DNA from: Cupriavidus sp. U2
GTDB taxonomy: Bacteria; Pseudomonadota; Gammaproteobacteria; Burkholderiales; Burkholderiaceae
Direction of reading: 5' to 3'
Length of the DNA: 64,000 nt
Assembly: GCF_009663685.2 (NCBI RefSeq)
Contig: NZ_RCOG02000022.1
Span: forward strand, 151,576 to 215,575
The position numbers and the translations under genes are program-made. Positions 17,304 through 24,290 of this stretch are shown here, in pieces. Every line of letters begins with the position of its first letter. Position 1 is the first letter of the stretch. The notes beneath the pieces were generated by a model. It had not been told where the DNA came from, made no database searches, and saw only the letters and a list, made by a program, of their open reading frames with translations.

Positions 17304-19359
17304 TCTGACGCCCTACAACCTGTCGCTGAAGCTGTTCGACGCGGAAAATGTTCAGCTCGACGTGAGTTTCGCGGCCTTCTTCAAAGGCGATCCGGGAGAT
17401 GCGGGCTCGGGCGGCGGAGCAGGGGGACAGGGACCAATCGGCCCAACCGGTCCCACGGGCGCGACCGGCGCTACAGGTTCGGCCGGCCCGACAGGGTCCA
17501 CTGGCGCAAACGGGGCGACCGGCGCCACAGGTCCCACGGGTGCCACCGGTGCTGCCGGGGCAACTGGGGCAACGGGCGTCGCCGGCCCAACCGGGGCTAC
17601 AGGAGCAACAGGGGCAACTGGGGTCAGTGGCCCGACCGGAGCCACAGGGCCAACTGGGGCCACTGGTGGTGATGGCCAGCCTGGCGCCCAAGGTGCCACG
17701 GGACCAGATGGCAATCCCGGCGCCACCGGAGCTACCGGGCCCACTGGGCCGACTGGGCCGACTGGGCCGACGGGCGGCGCAGGCCCAACTGGACCAACCG
17801 GTCCTACGGGGAACCCGGGCGAAGCGGGCGCCACGGGCGCGACGGGGGCGACGGGCCCTACCGGTGCCAACGGCAATGCCGGGCCCACCGGCGCCACCGG
17901 TAACCCTGGCGCGACGGGTCCGACCGGACCGACGGGCGCCACCGGTCCTGACGGCAACAAGGGCGCGAGCGGCGACGCGGCGCTGGGCTTTGTGTTGCCG
18001 AGTCAGATCAATCTGCGGAAGGCGCAGGCGGTCACTGCCAGCACGCTGACGACCACAAACAATGCCGCGCTGACGCGGTTCTGGCCCGCCATCGAAACGG
18101 ATCGCTCGGTTGCTCAAGGGGCATCGATCATCACCGGCCCGTACTTCACGTACACCCGCGCCGGGGCGCCGTCCGTGAAGGGTACGGCGGATTGGGACCA
18201 TCTGTTCGTCACGTGGAAGAACGTCAGCTACGGGGCAACGAAGACCAGCAACGGCTACTGCGTGGCCTTCCTGTTCGACGGGGACATGCTGTCGTTCGAC
18301 GTGCAGGGCATAGGTGGCGGGTCGATCATGTGGCGCGTCGACGATCAGTTCGTGAGCCTGACGCCGACCGCCGTGCCAGGCAACGGCGCCGAGAACTATG
18401 CCTTCTTGAACTTCGGCTCGCGGGCCCTGCGCCGCGTGGAACTGTGGGGATCGTCGGCGCCGTTCTCCGGGGTCTACACGAAGCCCACCGACTCGATCGT
18501 GCCGGCGCCAATTCGTGGCCCGCGCACACTCTTCATCGGGGATTCGTTCACGGAAGGCGCGGGCGCCAATGGTGGCCTCAACGACTATGTGGCCAACTTC
18601 GCCACAGCCCTGAACTGGGACGATGTGTGGGGCTCCGGCGTGGGTGGCACCGGGTATCTGGCGGTCAACGGCTCGTCGCAGAAATACCGCGACCGAATCG
18701 CGACAGACGTCATCCCGTTCGCACCGCAGCTGATCTTCATCACCGGTGGGTACAACGATAGTGCCTCAACTGCGGCGGCGATCGCGACCGAGGCTCAGGC
18801 CTTGGTGACGGCGTTGAAGACCGCGCTGCCGGCGGCCAAGATCGTGATGGTGGCCCCGTACTGGACCGGCGGGCCTGCCACGATGAGCAAGCTGATCCTC
18901 GACCAGACAGCGGCACTGAAGGGCGTTGCCGATGCGAACGGACTCTACTGGATCAGCCTCACCGAGCTGCCGCTTCGGAATGGCGTTGCGCCGATGGCCA
19001 CCACGCTCGGCGCAGCTGCTGCGGCGAATGCGACCTCCCTGACGGTGAGCGGTCGTGTCGGCGTGAATCAGACCTTCAAGTTCCCCGACGGCACCAAGTT
19101 CCAGGTGAAGGCCGTCACGGGCGCCGGTCCGTTCACGGTGACAACAGATGGTCCGATCCAGACTGCGCAAGCGAACGGAGCTGCCATCACCGAAGTCGGC
19201 CCGAGCCTGTGGCAGGGGACCGGCGCGGTCGGCGCCACCTCGGGCTGGGGCAACTCCGACCTGATCGTCAGCAGTGACCACGTTCACCCGTCGGCCGCAG
19301 GTCACACCCTTATGGGCCAGACGCTCGCCACCCGCGCGATCGACGTGCTCCGCTCGTGA
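17296..19359 (+). CDS. Collagen-like tail fibre with SGNH/GDSL hydrolase domain
   Basis: A 687-residue receptor-binding fibre. Residues 1-33 are an attachment segment ([25 protein letters not shown]). Residues about 34-225 are Gly-X-Y repeats rich in GPT and GAT, predicted to form a collagen triple helix. An SGNH hydrolase follows: Ser417 in IGDSF, Asn487 in GGYND and the Asp661/His664 pair in [13 protein letters not shown] beta-rich segment of about 80 residues (roughly 570-650) is inserted before the DxxH motif. SGNH domains on tail fibres usually remove acetyl groups from capsule or O-antigen, so the enzyme probably deacetylates a host surface glycan. That substrate is inference. Confidence 0.9.
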   Translation: MPDLTPYNLSLKLFDAENVQLDVSFAAFFKGDPGDAGSGGGAGGQGPIGPTGPTGATGATGSAGPTGSTGANGATGATGPTGATGAAGATGATGVAGPTGATGATGATGVSGPTGATGPTGATGGDGQPGAQGATGPDGNPGATGATGPTGPTGPTGPTGGAGPTGPTGPTGNPGEAGATGATGATGPTGANGNAGPTGATGNPGATGPTGPTGATGPDGNKGASGDAALGFVLPSQINLRKAQAVTASTLTTTNNAALTRFWPAIETDRSVAQGASIITGPYFTYTRAGAPSVKGTADWDHLFVTWKNVSYGATKTSNGYCVAFLFDGDMLSFDVQGIGGGSIMWRVDDQFVSLTPTAVPGNGAENYAFLNFGSRALRRVELWGSSAPFSGVYTKPTDSIVPAPIRGPRTLFIGDSFTEGAGANGGLNDYVANFATALNWDDVWGSGVGGTGYLAVNGSSQKYRDRIATDVIPFAPQLIFITGGYNDSASTAAAIATEAQALVTALKTALPAAKIVMVAPYWTGGPATMSKLILDQTAALKGVADANGLYWISLTELPLRNGVAPMATTLGAAAAANATSLTVSGRVGVNQTFKFPDGTKFQVKAVTGAGPFTVTTDGPIQTAQANGAAITEVGPSLWQGTGAVGATSGWGNSDLIVSSDHVHPSAAGHTLMGQTLATRAIDVLRS
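17743..17769 (+). repeat. 9-bp tandem repeat in collagen-like gene
   Basis: Three perfect copies of ACTGGGCCG encode consecutive Gly-Pro-Thr triplets. Units divisible by three allow copy-number change without losing frame, so shaft length could vary between isolates. Confidence 0.8.
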
Positions 19360-19380
19360 GCGGCGGGCAACCAACTGCAT

Positions 19381-19402
19381 AGCCACCTTCGGGTGGCTTT
19401 TT
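19381..19402 (+). terminator. Terminator between fibre and lysis genes
   Basis: AGCCACC, TTCG loop, GGTGGCT and a T-run. It lies 21 bases after the fibre stop. It marks the boundary between structural and lysis cassettes. Confidence 0.8.
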
Positions 19403-19419
19403 CATTTCTGGAGAGGGCC

Positions 19420-19953
19420 ATGGACAAGCAGACATTCAAGCTGGCCGCCGGCCTGACGCAGGCAATGGCCGATCGCTGGCACGCGCCTGTTCTCGCCACG
19501 TGGGCGGAATTCGGTATCAACACGCCGACGCGCCAGGCGGCTTGGCTCGCCCAGATCGGGCACGAGTCAGGCGGCTTCATCTACACGCGCGAGTTGTGGG
19601 GGCCGACGCCGGCGCAGCAGCGGTACGAAGGGCGGGCAGACCTTGGCAACACGCAGCCCGGCGACGGGAAGCGGTACATGGGCCGTGGCCTGATCCAGGT
19701 CACCGGGCGGGCCAACTACCGCGCGTGCGGTGCGGCGCTGGGGGTCGACCTGGAGGCCTCGCCGGAGCTGCTGCAGGGGGACGTGCTCGCCGCCAGGTCG
19801 GCTGGCTGGTTCTGGCAGCGGAAGAACCTGAACGCGCTGGCCGATGCCGGCGACTTCGTAACCCTCACCCGCCGGATTAACGGCGGCACCAACGGCCTGG
19901 CCGACCGGCAGCAGCGTTGGGAACGCGCCAAGCGCGCACTGGGAGTCGTGTGA
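19420..19953 (+). CDS. Endolysin, glycoside hydrolase family 19
   Basis: A 177-residue chitinase-fold muramidase that degrades peptidoglycan at lysis. The start at 19420 has a GGAGAGG ribosome site, and the ORF extends 9 codons further up into the terminator. GH19 features are visible: AAWLAQIGHESGGF with the catalytic Glu in GHES, the ELWGPTPAQQRYEGRADLGNTQPGDGKRYMGRGLIQVTGRANY segment, and RRINGGTNG near the end. No signal peptide is seen, so export depends on the holin. The stop overlaps the next start (TGATG). Confidence 0.93.
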   Translation: MDKQTFKLAAGLTQAMADRWHAPVLATWAEFGINTPTRQAAWLAQIGHESGGFIYTRELWGPTPAQQRYEGRADLGNTQPGDGKRYMGRGLIQVTGRANYRACGAALGVDLEASPELLQGDVLAARSAGWFWQRKNLNALADAGDFVTLTRRINGGTNGLADRQQRWERAKRALGVV

Positions 19954-20186
19954 TGCAGATCGTCGAGAACTGGAACAAGTTGTGGAAGAGCACCACCGTG
20001 CTGCTGTCGGCGCTGCTGGCCATGCTGTCGGCCGCGCAGCTCGTCCTTCCGTCCCTGCAGGCGGTGATGGAGCCGAAGCTGTTCGCCCAGATCACGCTGG
20101 CGCTGGCCGTGCTGATCGGCGCGCTGCGCTACGTCGCCCAGCAGTCCATCAAGCCGGACGAGCAGCCGCCGACTGACCAACCGTGA
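19953..20186 (+). CDS. Holin-like small membrane protein
   Basis: A 77-residue protein with two predicted membrane helices: residues about 14-33 (TTVLLSALLAMLSAAQLVLP) and 45-62 (QITLALAVLIGALRYVA). A short hydrophilic tail follows. The opening MQIVENWNKLWKSTTV is shared with holin-like proteins of Burkholderiales phages. It lies directly after the endolysin with a one-base overlap. A role in timing membrane opening is inferred from topology and position. Confidence 0.78.
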   Translation: MQIVENWNKLWKSTTVLLSALLAMLSAAQLVLPSLQAVMEPKLFAQITLALAVLIGALRYVAQQSIKPDEQPPTDQP

Positions 20187-20221
20187 TCTGCCACCAGAGC
20201 AGCACGAACAACGGAGCCGTG

Positions 20222-20560
20222 ATGGACCTATCTGTGATGACAGTGCCGGGGGGCACGGGCGGGGCGCTGGGCTTCGTGGTGGCCGCGATCGTGGGGGCGC
20301 TGTGGTTCATTCGCGGCGCCTGGCGAAAGGACAGGGTCGAAGGTGTCCAGAGCCAGGCCCACATCGACATCATCGCGCGGCTTGAGGCGCAGCTCGACCG
20401 GGCCAATGAGCGGGTGACGCTGGCCGAGCAGCGGGCCGACCTGGCCTACAAGGAACGCAACGAGGCGCTCCAGGCTATCGGGAAGCTCGAGGCCAAGATC
20501 TCCGCTCTGGAAATGCAGGTGCAGATGATGCGGGAGCGATTCGATGGCAAAGCTACGTGA
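20222..20560 (+). CDS. Hypothetical single-pass membrane coiled-coil protein in lysis cassette
   Basis: A 112-residue protein when started at the ATG at 20222, which has a GGAG site. A GTG at 20183 would add 13 residues. One membrane helix lies at about residues 9-30 (TGGALGFVVAAIVGALWFIRG), followed by a basic stretch and a long charged helix (IIARLEAQLDRANERVTLAEQRADLAYKERNEALQ). The positive-inside rule puts the coiled coil in the cytoplasm. That is unlike a spanin and more like an antiholin or holin-associated factor, but no function can be assigned. Confidence 0.68.
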   Translation: MDLSVMTVPGGTGGALGFVVAAIVGALWFIRGAWRKDRVEGVQSQAHIDIIARLEAQLDRANERVTLAEQRADLAYKERNEALQAIGKLEAKISALEMQVQMMRERFDGKAT

Positions 20561-20972
20561 TTGGCTGGCGCGGTACCGGGCGAAGTTCATCCTGGTCGGC
20601 CACCGGATGGAAGCGGTGACGGTGCTGATTCTGCTGCTGGGCGGCGGGATGGGCACCGGCTATCTTTTCTGCGTCTGGCAGTACCGCGAGCTGATGGCCC
20701 AGCAGCGCGACGACCACCAGGCCGAGATCGCTCGGCTGCAGGAAGCCTACACGCAGACGCTGGCGGCGCTGACGCCCAAGGTCGCTGCCGCAGCCAATGC
20801 GTCGGCCCAGGCGGCTGAGGCGTCCGTGGAGGCTGCCAAGTCCGTGAAGCGGGCCGCGCGCCCCGTTCCGCCGCTGGCAGCTGCGCCGCGCCCGCTCACC
20901 GAGGCCGAGCGCCTGGACGTGAACCGCGACATCGAGGCGGCAAACCGGAAGGTGAGGGAGGCCCGAAAGTGA
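20544..20972 (+). CDS. Inner-membrane spanin-like protein (first of two)
   Basis: A 142-residue protein with a basic N-terminus (MAKLRDWLARYRAKF), one membrane helix at about 23-45 and a long Ala/Gln/Glu-rich helical tail (EIARLQEAYTQTLAALTPKVAAAANASAQAAEASVEAAKSV) predicted to be periplasmic. This topology is that of i-spanins. A small lipoprotein gene overlaps its 3' end by 4 bases, as expected for a spanin pair. It overlaps the preceding gene by 17 bases. Confidence 0.62.
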   Translation: MAKLRDWLARYRAKFILVGHRMEAVTVLILLLGGGMGTGYLFCVWQYRELMAQQRDDHQAEIARLQEAYTQTLAALTPKVAAAANASAQAAEASVEAAKSVKRAARPVPPLAAAPRPLTEAERLDVNRDIEAANRKVREARK

Positions 20973-21157
20973 GATCCATCCTGCTCTGTCTGGTGCTGGC
21001 CGGCTGCGCCGCACCGGAGCCACCGGCCGTGCCGCCGGCGCCGCGCAACTGTCCGATCCTCCCTACCTTGAAGGAGGGGGCAGGGCGGGCCGAAATGCTC
21101 GCCCACATTCGCCTGGTCGCGCACCTCTACGGCCGTTGCGCTGGAGGTGGGCCATGA
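20969..21157 (+). CDS. Small lipoprotein, o-spanin-like
   Basis: A 62-residue protein with a signal peptide and lipobox LVLAGC, so Cys11 would be lipidated. It continues with a Pro/Ala-rich segment (APEPPAVPPAPRNCPILP) typical of Rz1-type outer membrane spanins. It overlaps the upstream membrane protein by 4 bases and the downstream Rz-like gene by 4 bases. Two of its residues after the lipobox are Cys, which could link it to itself or to a partner. The pairing with the upstream gene is inferred. Confidence 0.62.
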   Translation: MRSILLCLVLAGCAAPEPPAVPPAPRNCPILPTLKEGAGRAEMLAHIRLVAHLYGRCAGGGP

Positions 21158-21555
21158 TCCCGCTCATTGCCGCCCGGGCCGCGCTGGCCGCCGTACCTTG
21201 GCGCGCCATCGGCGCCGGGCTGCTGGCCGTGGCCATCTTCTCCGCCGGCTGGGTGGCCAACGGCTGGCGCAAGGATTCCGAGATCGATCGGATGAAGACG
21301 GCCAGCGCCCAGGCCGACCTGGCCGGCGCCAACAAGGCGCTCGATGACCTTGGCAAGGCCAGCGCCACGATCCGGACCAAGGCCGACGAGTTCAACGCCA
21401 CCCAGACCGAGCTGGGCGCCAAGGTCGATGCCGCCGTGAAGGAATTCCGAAATGCGAAGAAGCCTCTGCCTGTTGGTTGCCGCCCTGACGATTTCCGGGT
21501 GCGCAAGCTGTCCGACGCCGTCGACGCGGCCAAGCAAGCCGCCGCCGCTCGATAG
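21154..21555 (+). CDS. i-spanin Rz
   Basis: A 133-residue inner-membrane spanin. One membrane helix lies at about residues 16-38 (WRAIGAGLLAVAIFSAGWVANGW), followed by a periplasmic alpha-helical coiled coil (DSEIDRMKTASAQADLAGANKALDDLG...). The ATG at 21154 was chosen. The frame runs six codons further upstream inside the lipoprotein gene. The Rz1 gene lies in the +1 frame within its 3' end, the classic overlapped Rz/Rz1 arrangement. It would bridge inner and outer membranes in the last lysis step. Confidence 0.82.
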   Translation: MIPLIAARAALAAVPWRAIGAGLLAVAIFSAGWVANGWRKDSEIDRMKTASAQADLAGANKALDDLGKASATIRTKADEFNATQTELGAKVDAAVKEFRNAKKPLPVGCRPDDFRVRKLSDAVDAAKQAAAAR

Positions 21556-21703
21556 CGCTCTAGCCACGCCATGCCGGATTCCGGACGCGCCGGCCGCCGC
21601 CGACTATGACGCCTGGCAGGAATGGGTGATGGGGGACCTGCTGAAGGCGCTCGGCGAATGCGCGGCGAAGCACCGGAAGACGGTCGAGGCCTGGCCCCAA
21701 TAA
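21452..21703 (+). CDS. o-spanin Rz1 lipoprotein (overlaps Rz)
   Basis: An 83-residue lipoprotein with signal sequence MRRSLCLLVAALTISGC, a clear lipobox with Cys at 17, then a Pro-rich stretch (CPTPSTRPSKPPPLD). It starts 104 bases before the Rz stop in the +1 frame. The 3' half (DYDAWQEWVMGDLLKALGECAAKH) is a short helix that could bind the Rz coiled coil. It is the last rightward gene of the phage. Confidence 0.83.
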   Translation: MRRSLCLLVAALTISGCASCPTPSTRPSKPPPLDSALATPCRIPDAPAAADYDAWQEWVMGDLLKALGECAAKHRKTVEAWPQ

Positions 21704-21731
21704 AAAATGCCACGGCCGCCATGGCCGTGGC
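21702..21731 (-). terminator. Leftward terminator at end of DUF2188 gene region
   Basis: A 9-bp stem (GCCACGGCC with GGCCGTGGC) with an A-run on its left, which reads as a T-run on the minus strand. It would stop transcripts coming leftward from the accessory genes before they run into the lysis genes. On the plus strand no T-run follows. Confidence 0.65.
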
Positions 21732-21959
21732 TGAACGATTTAGGAAGTAGTGCCGGTCTCCCGGCAGGGCAAAGAATGGCACAGTGAGCCCCGCCCGCGC
21801 ATCGCCCGAACGGGTGAAATCTAGCGTTTGAAGCGTTCTGGCGGCACCGCGCCTGGCCGCTTAGCCAACCGGCCTCGTGCGGTATGGCCTTTCTCTCGAC
21901 GCGGAGCATGGGCGAGAGCTGATCCAGCGTCGGCGCGGGCGCGCCGCGCGGCATGTCGG

Positions 21960-22178
21960 TCAGCCCTTAGCGTCGCGCGGGTCATGACCAAGAGAACTTC
22001 GCTCGTGGAGTTGGCCGTTGCGGCTGTGGATCAGCAGTTCGACCTTGTCGGTCTTCGCGCGCTCCCATCCGGCGCGGATCGCTTCCTCCTGCGTCACGTA
22101 AAAGGTTCGCCTGCCGCTGCCGGCCGCTTCGACCGCCCAGCCTTCGCCGGCCGGTACGACGTGGATGTCTGCTGCCAT
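21960..22178 (-). CDS. DUF2188-family small protein (accessory gene)
   Basis: A 72-residue protein matching the DUF2188 pattern: HVVPAGEGWAVEAAGSGRRTFYVTQEEAIRAG, then ELLIHSRNGQLHERSSLGHDPRD. The start at 22178 is set by an AGGAGA ribosome site. The frame is open about 18 codons further up. Function is unknown. The family is widespread as a small cytoplasmic protein. Being on the opposite strand between lysis genes and attR marks it as a probable moron that can be expressed from the lysogen. Confidence 0.8.
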   Translation of the reverse strand: MAADIHVVPAGEGWAVEAAGSGRRTFYVTQEEAIRAGWERAKTDKVELLIHSRNGQLHERSSLGHDPRDAKG

Positions 22179-22302
22179 GATCGTCTCCTGAAGCGATATG
22201 GAAATAGTCTGCGTATGGCCCAAGCCGCTCACTATCCGTAGGCATCTGACATCGACCGCAGAAAAATGCGCGTCGGTCGATGGCGGATCAAAATTTGGGA
22301 CG

Positions 22303-22330
22303 AAAAAAAACCACGCAGCATTGTGCGTGG
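22303..22330 (-). terminator. Leftward terminator downstream of SOS-controlled gene
   Basis: CCACGCA with TGCGTGG around a six-base loop and an eight-base A-run on the left (T-run on the minus strand). It would end the leftward transcript from the gene at 22534-22926. Confidence 0.75.
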
Positions 22331-22450
22331 CGGGATGGGAATCGCGGGGTCAATCGCGGTATCTAGTGTCCCCCACCGGAGTGATCTTGTCGTCCCTACG
22401 CGAGAGGGGATGCGACGCGCTAAAGGTTAATTTCCTCTGTGACGTTATAC

Positions 22451-22478
22451 CGGGTTCACTTGCTTACCAGTGAACCCG
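22451..22478. repeat. Perfect 10-bp inverted repeat
   Basis: CGGGTTCACT and AGTGAACCCG flank an eight-base loop. No T-run follows directly. It could be part of an RNA structure together with the next hairpin, or a protein-binding dyad. Confidence 0.6.
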
Positions 22479-22494
22479 TTTAAGGAAGAGTTCA

Positions 22495-22524
22495 GGGCTG
22501 GCGTTCTCGCCAGCCCATTTTTTT
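22495..22524 (+). terminator. Rightward terminator without an obvious rightward gene
   Basis: A 9-bp stem (GGGCTGGCG with CGCCAGCCC) with TTCT loop and seven T residues. It sits just beyond the end of the leftward gene, so on the plus strand it must serve a transcript from the gene-poor stretch or act as insulation. Confidence 0.75.
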
Positions 22525-22533
22525 GCACCGCGC

Positions 22534-22926
22534 CTAAAGCTGATCCTTTCGCGGCAGCGTCTGCCGGATTTTCTCCAGCACCCGCCGGTGCTTGTCCTCA
22601 GCCTCTTCCCACGTCTCCGAGTAGAAGCACTTGTTCAGGCCACCGCTGATCTTGGTCCGGAACATGGGCGGCTTGTCATCCTGCAGGCGGGCCCAGCCGG
22701 AGAAGTAGGTCCAGACGTCAACCGCGTATTCCGGCAGGCGGTCCATGATCTGCCAGCCTTTGCCCTCTGAGTCTTGCCAGATCGCGTGCTCGGTGTAGTC
22801 GTAGCACCGGACGGGGTGACCGGCTTCGTCGAGGGTGTAGTAGCGGTCGTAATCCGGGCGGATCGGGTTCACCGGCAGCCCGCCCGGTGTAACGGGCAAT
22901 CGGGGCTTGGGACTGAGACGAGGCAT
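22534..22926 (-). CDS. Hypothetical protein under a LexA box (prophage accessory gene)
   Basis: A 130-residue soluble protein of unknown function, rich in aromatic residues (RPDYDRYYTLDEAGHPVRCYDYTEHAIWQDSEG, then YAVDVWTYFSGWARL), with a charged C-terminal helix (TWEEAEDKHRRVLEKIRQTLPRKD). No signal peptide or membrane segment is seen. The ATG at 22926 was chosen because a perfect LexA box lies only 11 bases upstream, so longer starts would place the operator inside the gene. Expression is therefore expected after DNA damage, when the prophage may also be induced. It lies in the moron position next to attR. Confidence 0.72.
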   Translation of the reverse strand: MPRLSPKPRLPVTPGGLPVNPIRPDYDRYYTLDEAGHPVRCYDYTEHAIWQDSEGKGWQIMDRLPEYAVDVWTYFSGWARLQDDKPPMFRTKISGGLNKCFYSETWEEAEDKHRRVLEKIRQTLPRKDQL

Positions 22927-22937
22927 GGCTACAAATG

Positions 22938-22957
22938 TACTGTATGTACGTACAGTA
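22938..22957 (-). promoter_or_regulatory. LexA (SOS) box
   Basis: TACTGTATGTACGTACAGTA matches the CTGT-N8-ACAG consensus used by LexA in beta- and gamma-proteobacteria, including the flanking TA pairs. It ends 11 bases before the start of the leftward gene, overlapping where its promoter must be. On this basis the gene should be repressed by LexA. Confidence 0.85.
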
Positions 22958-22984
22958 TATCTCGTGGGCTCGGACGCCTCGAAA

Positions 22985-23061
22985 GTGTCCAATAAGTTCG
23001 AGATGACCCTTGGGAAACCCGCGTCGCTCTATATAGATAGTGGGCGTATTCTCTTGGACAC
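22985..23061. repeat. Spaced inverted repeat near attR
   Basis: GTGTCCAA at 22985-22992 and TTGGACAC at 23054-23061 form a perfect 8-bp inverted repeat separated by 61 bases, about 50 bases from the tRNA-Pro fragment. Position and symmetry fit integrase arm-type or excisionase binding sites, but this is inference. Confidence 0.45.
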
Positions 23062-23111
23062 GATGACGGCGAAACGCCGCCAGCAATGGCTAAGCGGTTC
23101 ACAGTGTGCCC

Positions 23112-23158
<47 letters not shown>

Positions 23159-23163
23159 GAATA

Positions 23164-23204
23164 AAAGCCCGCGTAATCGATTGGTTACGCGGGCTTTGTC
23201 TTTT
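23164..23204 (+). terminator. Original terminator of tRNA-Pro
   Basis: A perfect 13-bp stem (AAAGCCCGCGTAA with TTACGCGGGCTTT), eight-base loop and a T-rich tail. It follows the CCA end by 5 bases, as expected for the chromosomal terminator of the tRNA gene that was split by the prophage. Confidence 0.85.
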
Positions 23205-23383
23205 CCGATTCGGCGAATGCGCTGGCGATATTGCCAGTCGGGCAGGTCTGGGTGGGCCACCGCAAAATTTCCTTACATCTCAGACATTGTTCTGCGTCTG
23301 TGATGGTCTAGCCTTAACCCCATTCATCGAACTCATGGAATGCCGCACGACGACGCGTGATCGTGCGGTTGCATTTATTACTG

Positions 23384-23482
23384 ATGACCTGGCGTGACGT
23401 TTTACTGATCGGTTGTGGTTGGGTAGGTGCCTGCGTGGCCGCGGGGTGGATTCTGACCGCGGCGGTCGGGGTGTTCGGGTGA
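23384..23482 (+). CDS. Possible 32-residue membrane peptide
   Basis: An ATG opens 32 codons encoding a single hydrophobic Gly/Ala/Val-rich helix (LLIGCGWVGACVAAGWILTAAVGVFG) after a short MTWRD head. No good ribosome site is seen, so translation is uncertain. It lies between the tRNA-Pro terminator and the end of msrA. The rest of 23205-23496 shows nothing else recognisable. Confidence 0.25.
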   Translation: MTWRDVLLIGCGWVGACVAAGWILTAAVGVFG

Positions 23483-23496
23483 ACCTGCCGGCCCCC

Positions 23497-24228
23497 TCAC
23501 TGCGCTTTCGATACCAGCACCGGATCGTTCCGATAGAGGTCCGGGAACATCTTCTTCAGGTTGCCGATCTTCGGCAGGTCGTTGAAGACGATGTACATGT
23601 CGCGCGGGTTCCGGGCCAGATAATCCTGGTGGTAGCTCTCGGCGGCATAGAACGGCTTGTTGGGTTCCACGCGCGTCACGATCGGTGACGGCCAGGCCTT
23701 GCTGCTGCCCAGCTGTGCAATATAGGCCTCGGCAATCGATTTTTGCTCCGGCGTGAGCGGGAAAATGGCCGAGCGGTATTGCGTGCCGTGGTCCGGCCCC
23801 TGGTAGTTCAGTTGCGTCGGATTATGGGCGACCGAGAAAAACACCTGCAGCAGCTTGCCGTAGGTAATTTGTGTGGGGTCGTAACGGATTTCCACCGACT
23901 CGGCGTGTCCGGTATTGCCGGCGCCCACTTTCTCGTACTGCGCCGTATTGGCCGAGCCCCCCGCGTAACCGGACGTGACCAGTGTTACGCCACGTACATG
24001 CTGGAACACGCCTTGCACGCCCCAGAAGCAGCCGCCCGCTAAGACCGCCGTGGCGGAATGGCTGGTGCCCGGTTTTTCATCGACGGTCGGGGCGGGAACT
24101 TTCACTGCGTCCTCGGCCGACAGGGCGGGTATCCGGTAGGTGGTGGCGATGGCCGCGACGAAGGCCAGCCCGATCATCTTGAGCGTGGTAGGGCGGGTCC
24201 AGCGTTGCAGCGTGGTGATGGCGGTCAT
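23497..24228 (-). CDS. msrA: Peptide methionine sulfoxide reductase MsrA, exported
   Basis: This enzyme reduces the S-epimer of methionine sulfoxide in proteins. At 243 residues it has an N-terminal hydrophobic segment at about 17-37 (KMIGLAFVAAIATTYRIPALSA) that should act as a signal peptide or anchor, so it probably works in the periplasm. The catalytic GCFWG motif is at residues 66-70 (Cys67), with the expected GYAGG and QYRSAIF segments. It has no other cysteine, so there is no resolving Cys and reduction must come directly from an external thiol donor. It is third in the leftward cluster msrB-dipZ-msrA. DipZ, 62 bases upstream, is the likely electron donor. Confidence 0.93.
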   Translation of the reverse strand: MTAITTLQRWTRPTTLKMIGLAFVAAIATTYRIPALSAEDAVKVPAPTVDEKPGTSHSATAVLAGGCFWGVQGVFQHVRGVTLVTSGYAGGSANTAQYEKVGAGNTGHAESVEIRYDPTQITYGKLLQVFFSVAHNPTQLNYQGPDHGTQYRSAIFPLTPEQKSIAEAYIAQLGSSKAWPSPIVTRVEPNKPFYAAESYHQDYLARNPRDMYIVFNDLPKIGNLKKMFPDLYRNDPVLVSKAQ

Positions 24229-24290
24229 GGTGATGTTCCTTTCCCTGTTGAAATCAGTGTGGATGGCTTGAATCAGTCTTGGTCACGGCC

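Larger units (their letters stand above)
22179..22533. other. Gene-poor stretch with three hairpins
   Basis: No convincing gene is seen. It holds a leftward terminator (22303-22330), a perfect 10-bp inverted repeat with an 8-base loop (22451-22478) and a rightward terminator with seven T residues (22495-22524). A rightward terminator with no rightward gene before it leaves room for a short untranslated RNA starting near 22250-22400, but no promoter stands out. Confidence 0.5.

Noticed and set aside
17352..17960. Minus-strand Pro/Val/Ala repeat frame opposite the collagen-like shaft
   Set aside because: It is the mirror of the Gly-X-Y coding repeats and has no start signal.
17401..17970. CRISPR array in the repetitive stretch
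   Set aside because: Repeats are 9-base coding units for Gly-X-Y, with no constant repeat and unique spacer pattern.
22198..22473. 91-codon plus-strand frame in the gene-poor stretch
   Set aside because: No ribosome site, composition unlike a protein, and it spans a terminator hairpin.
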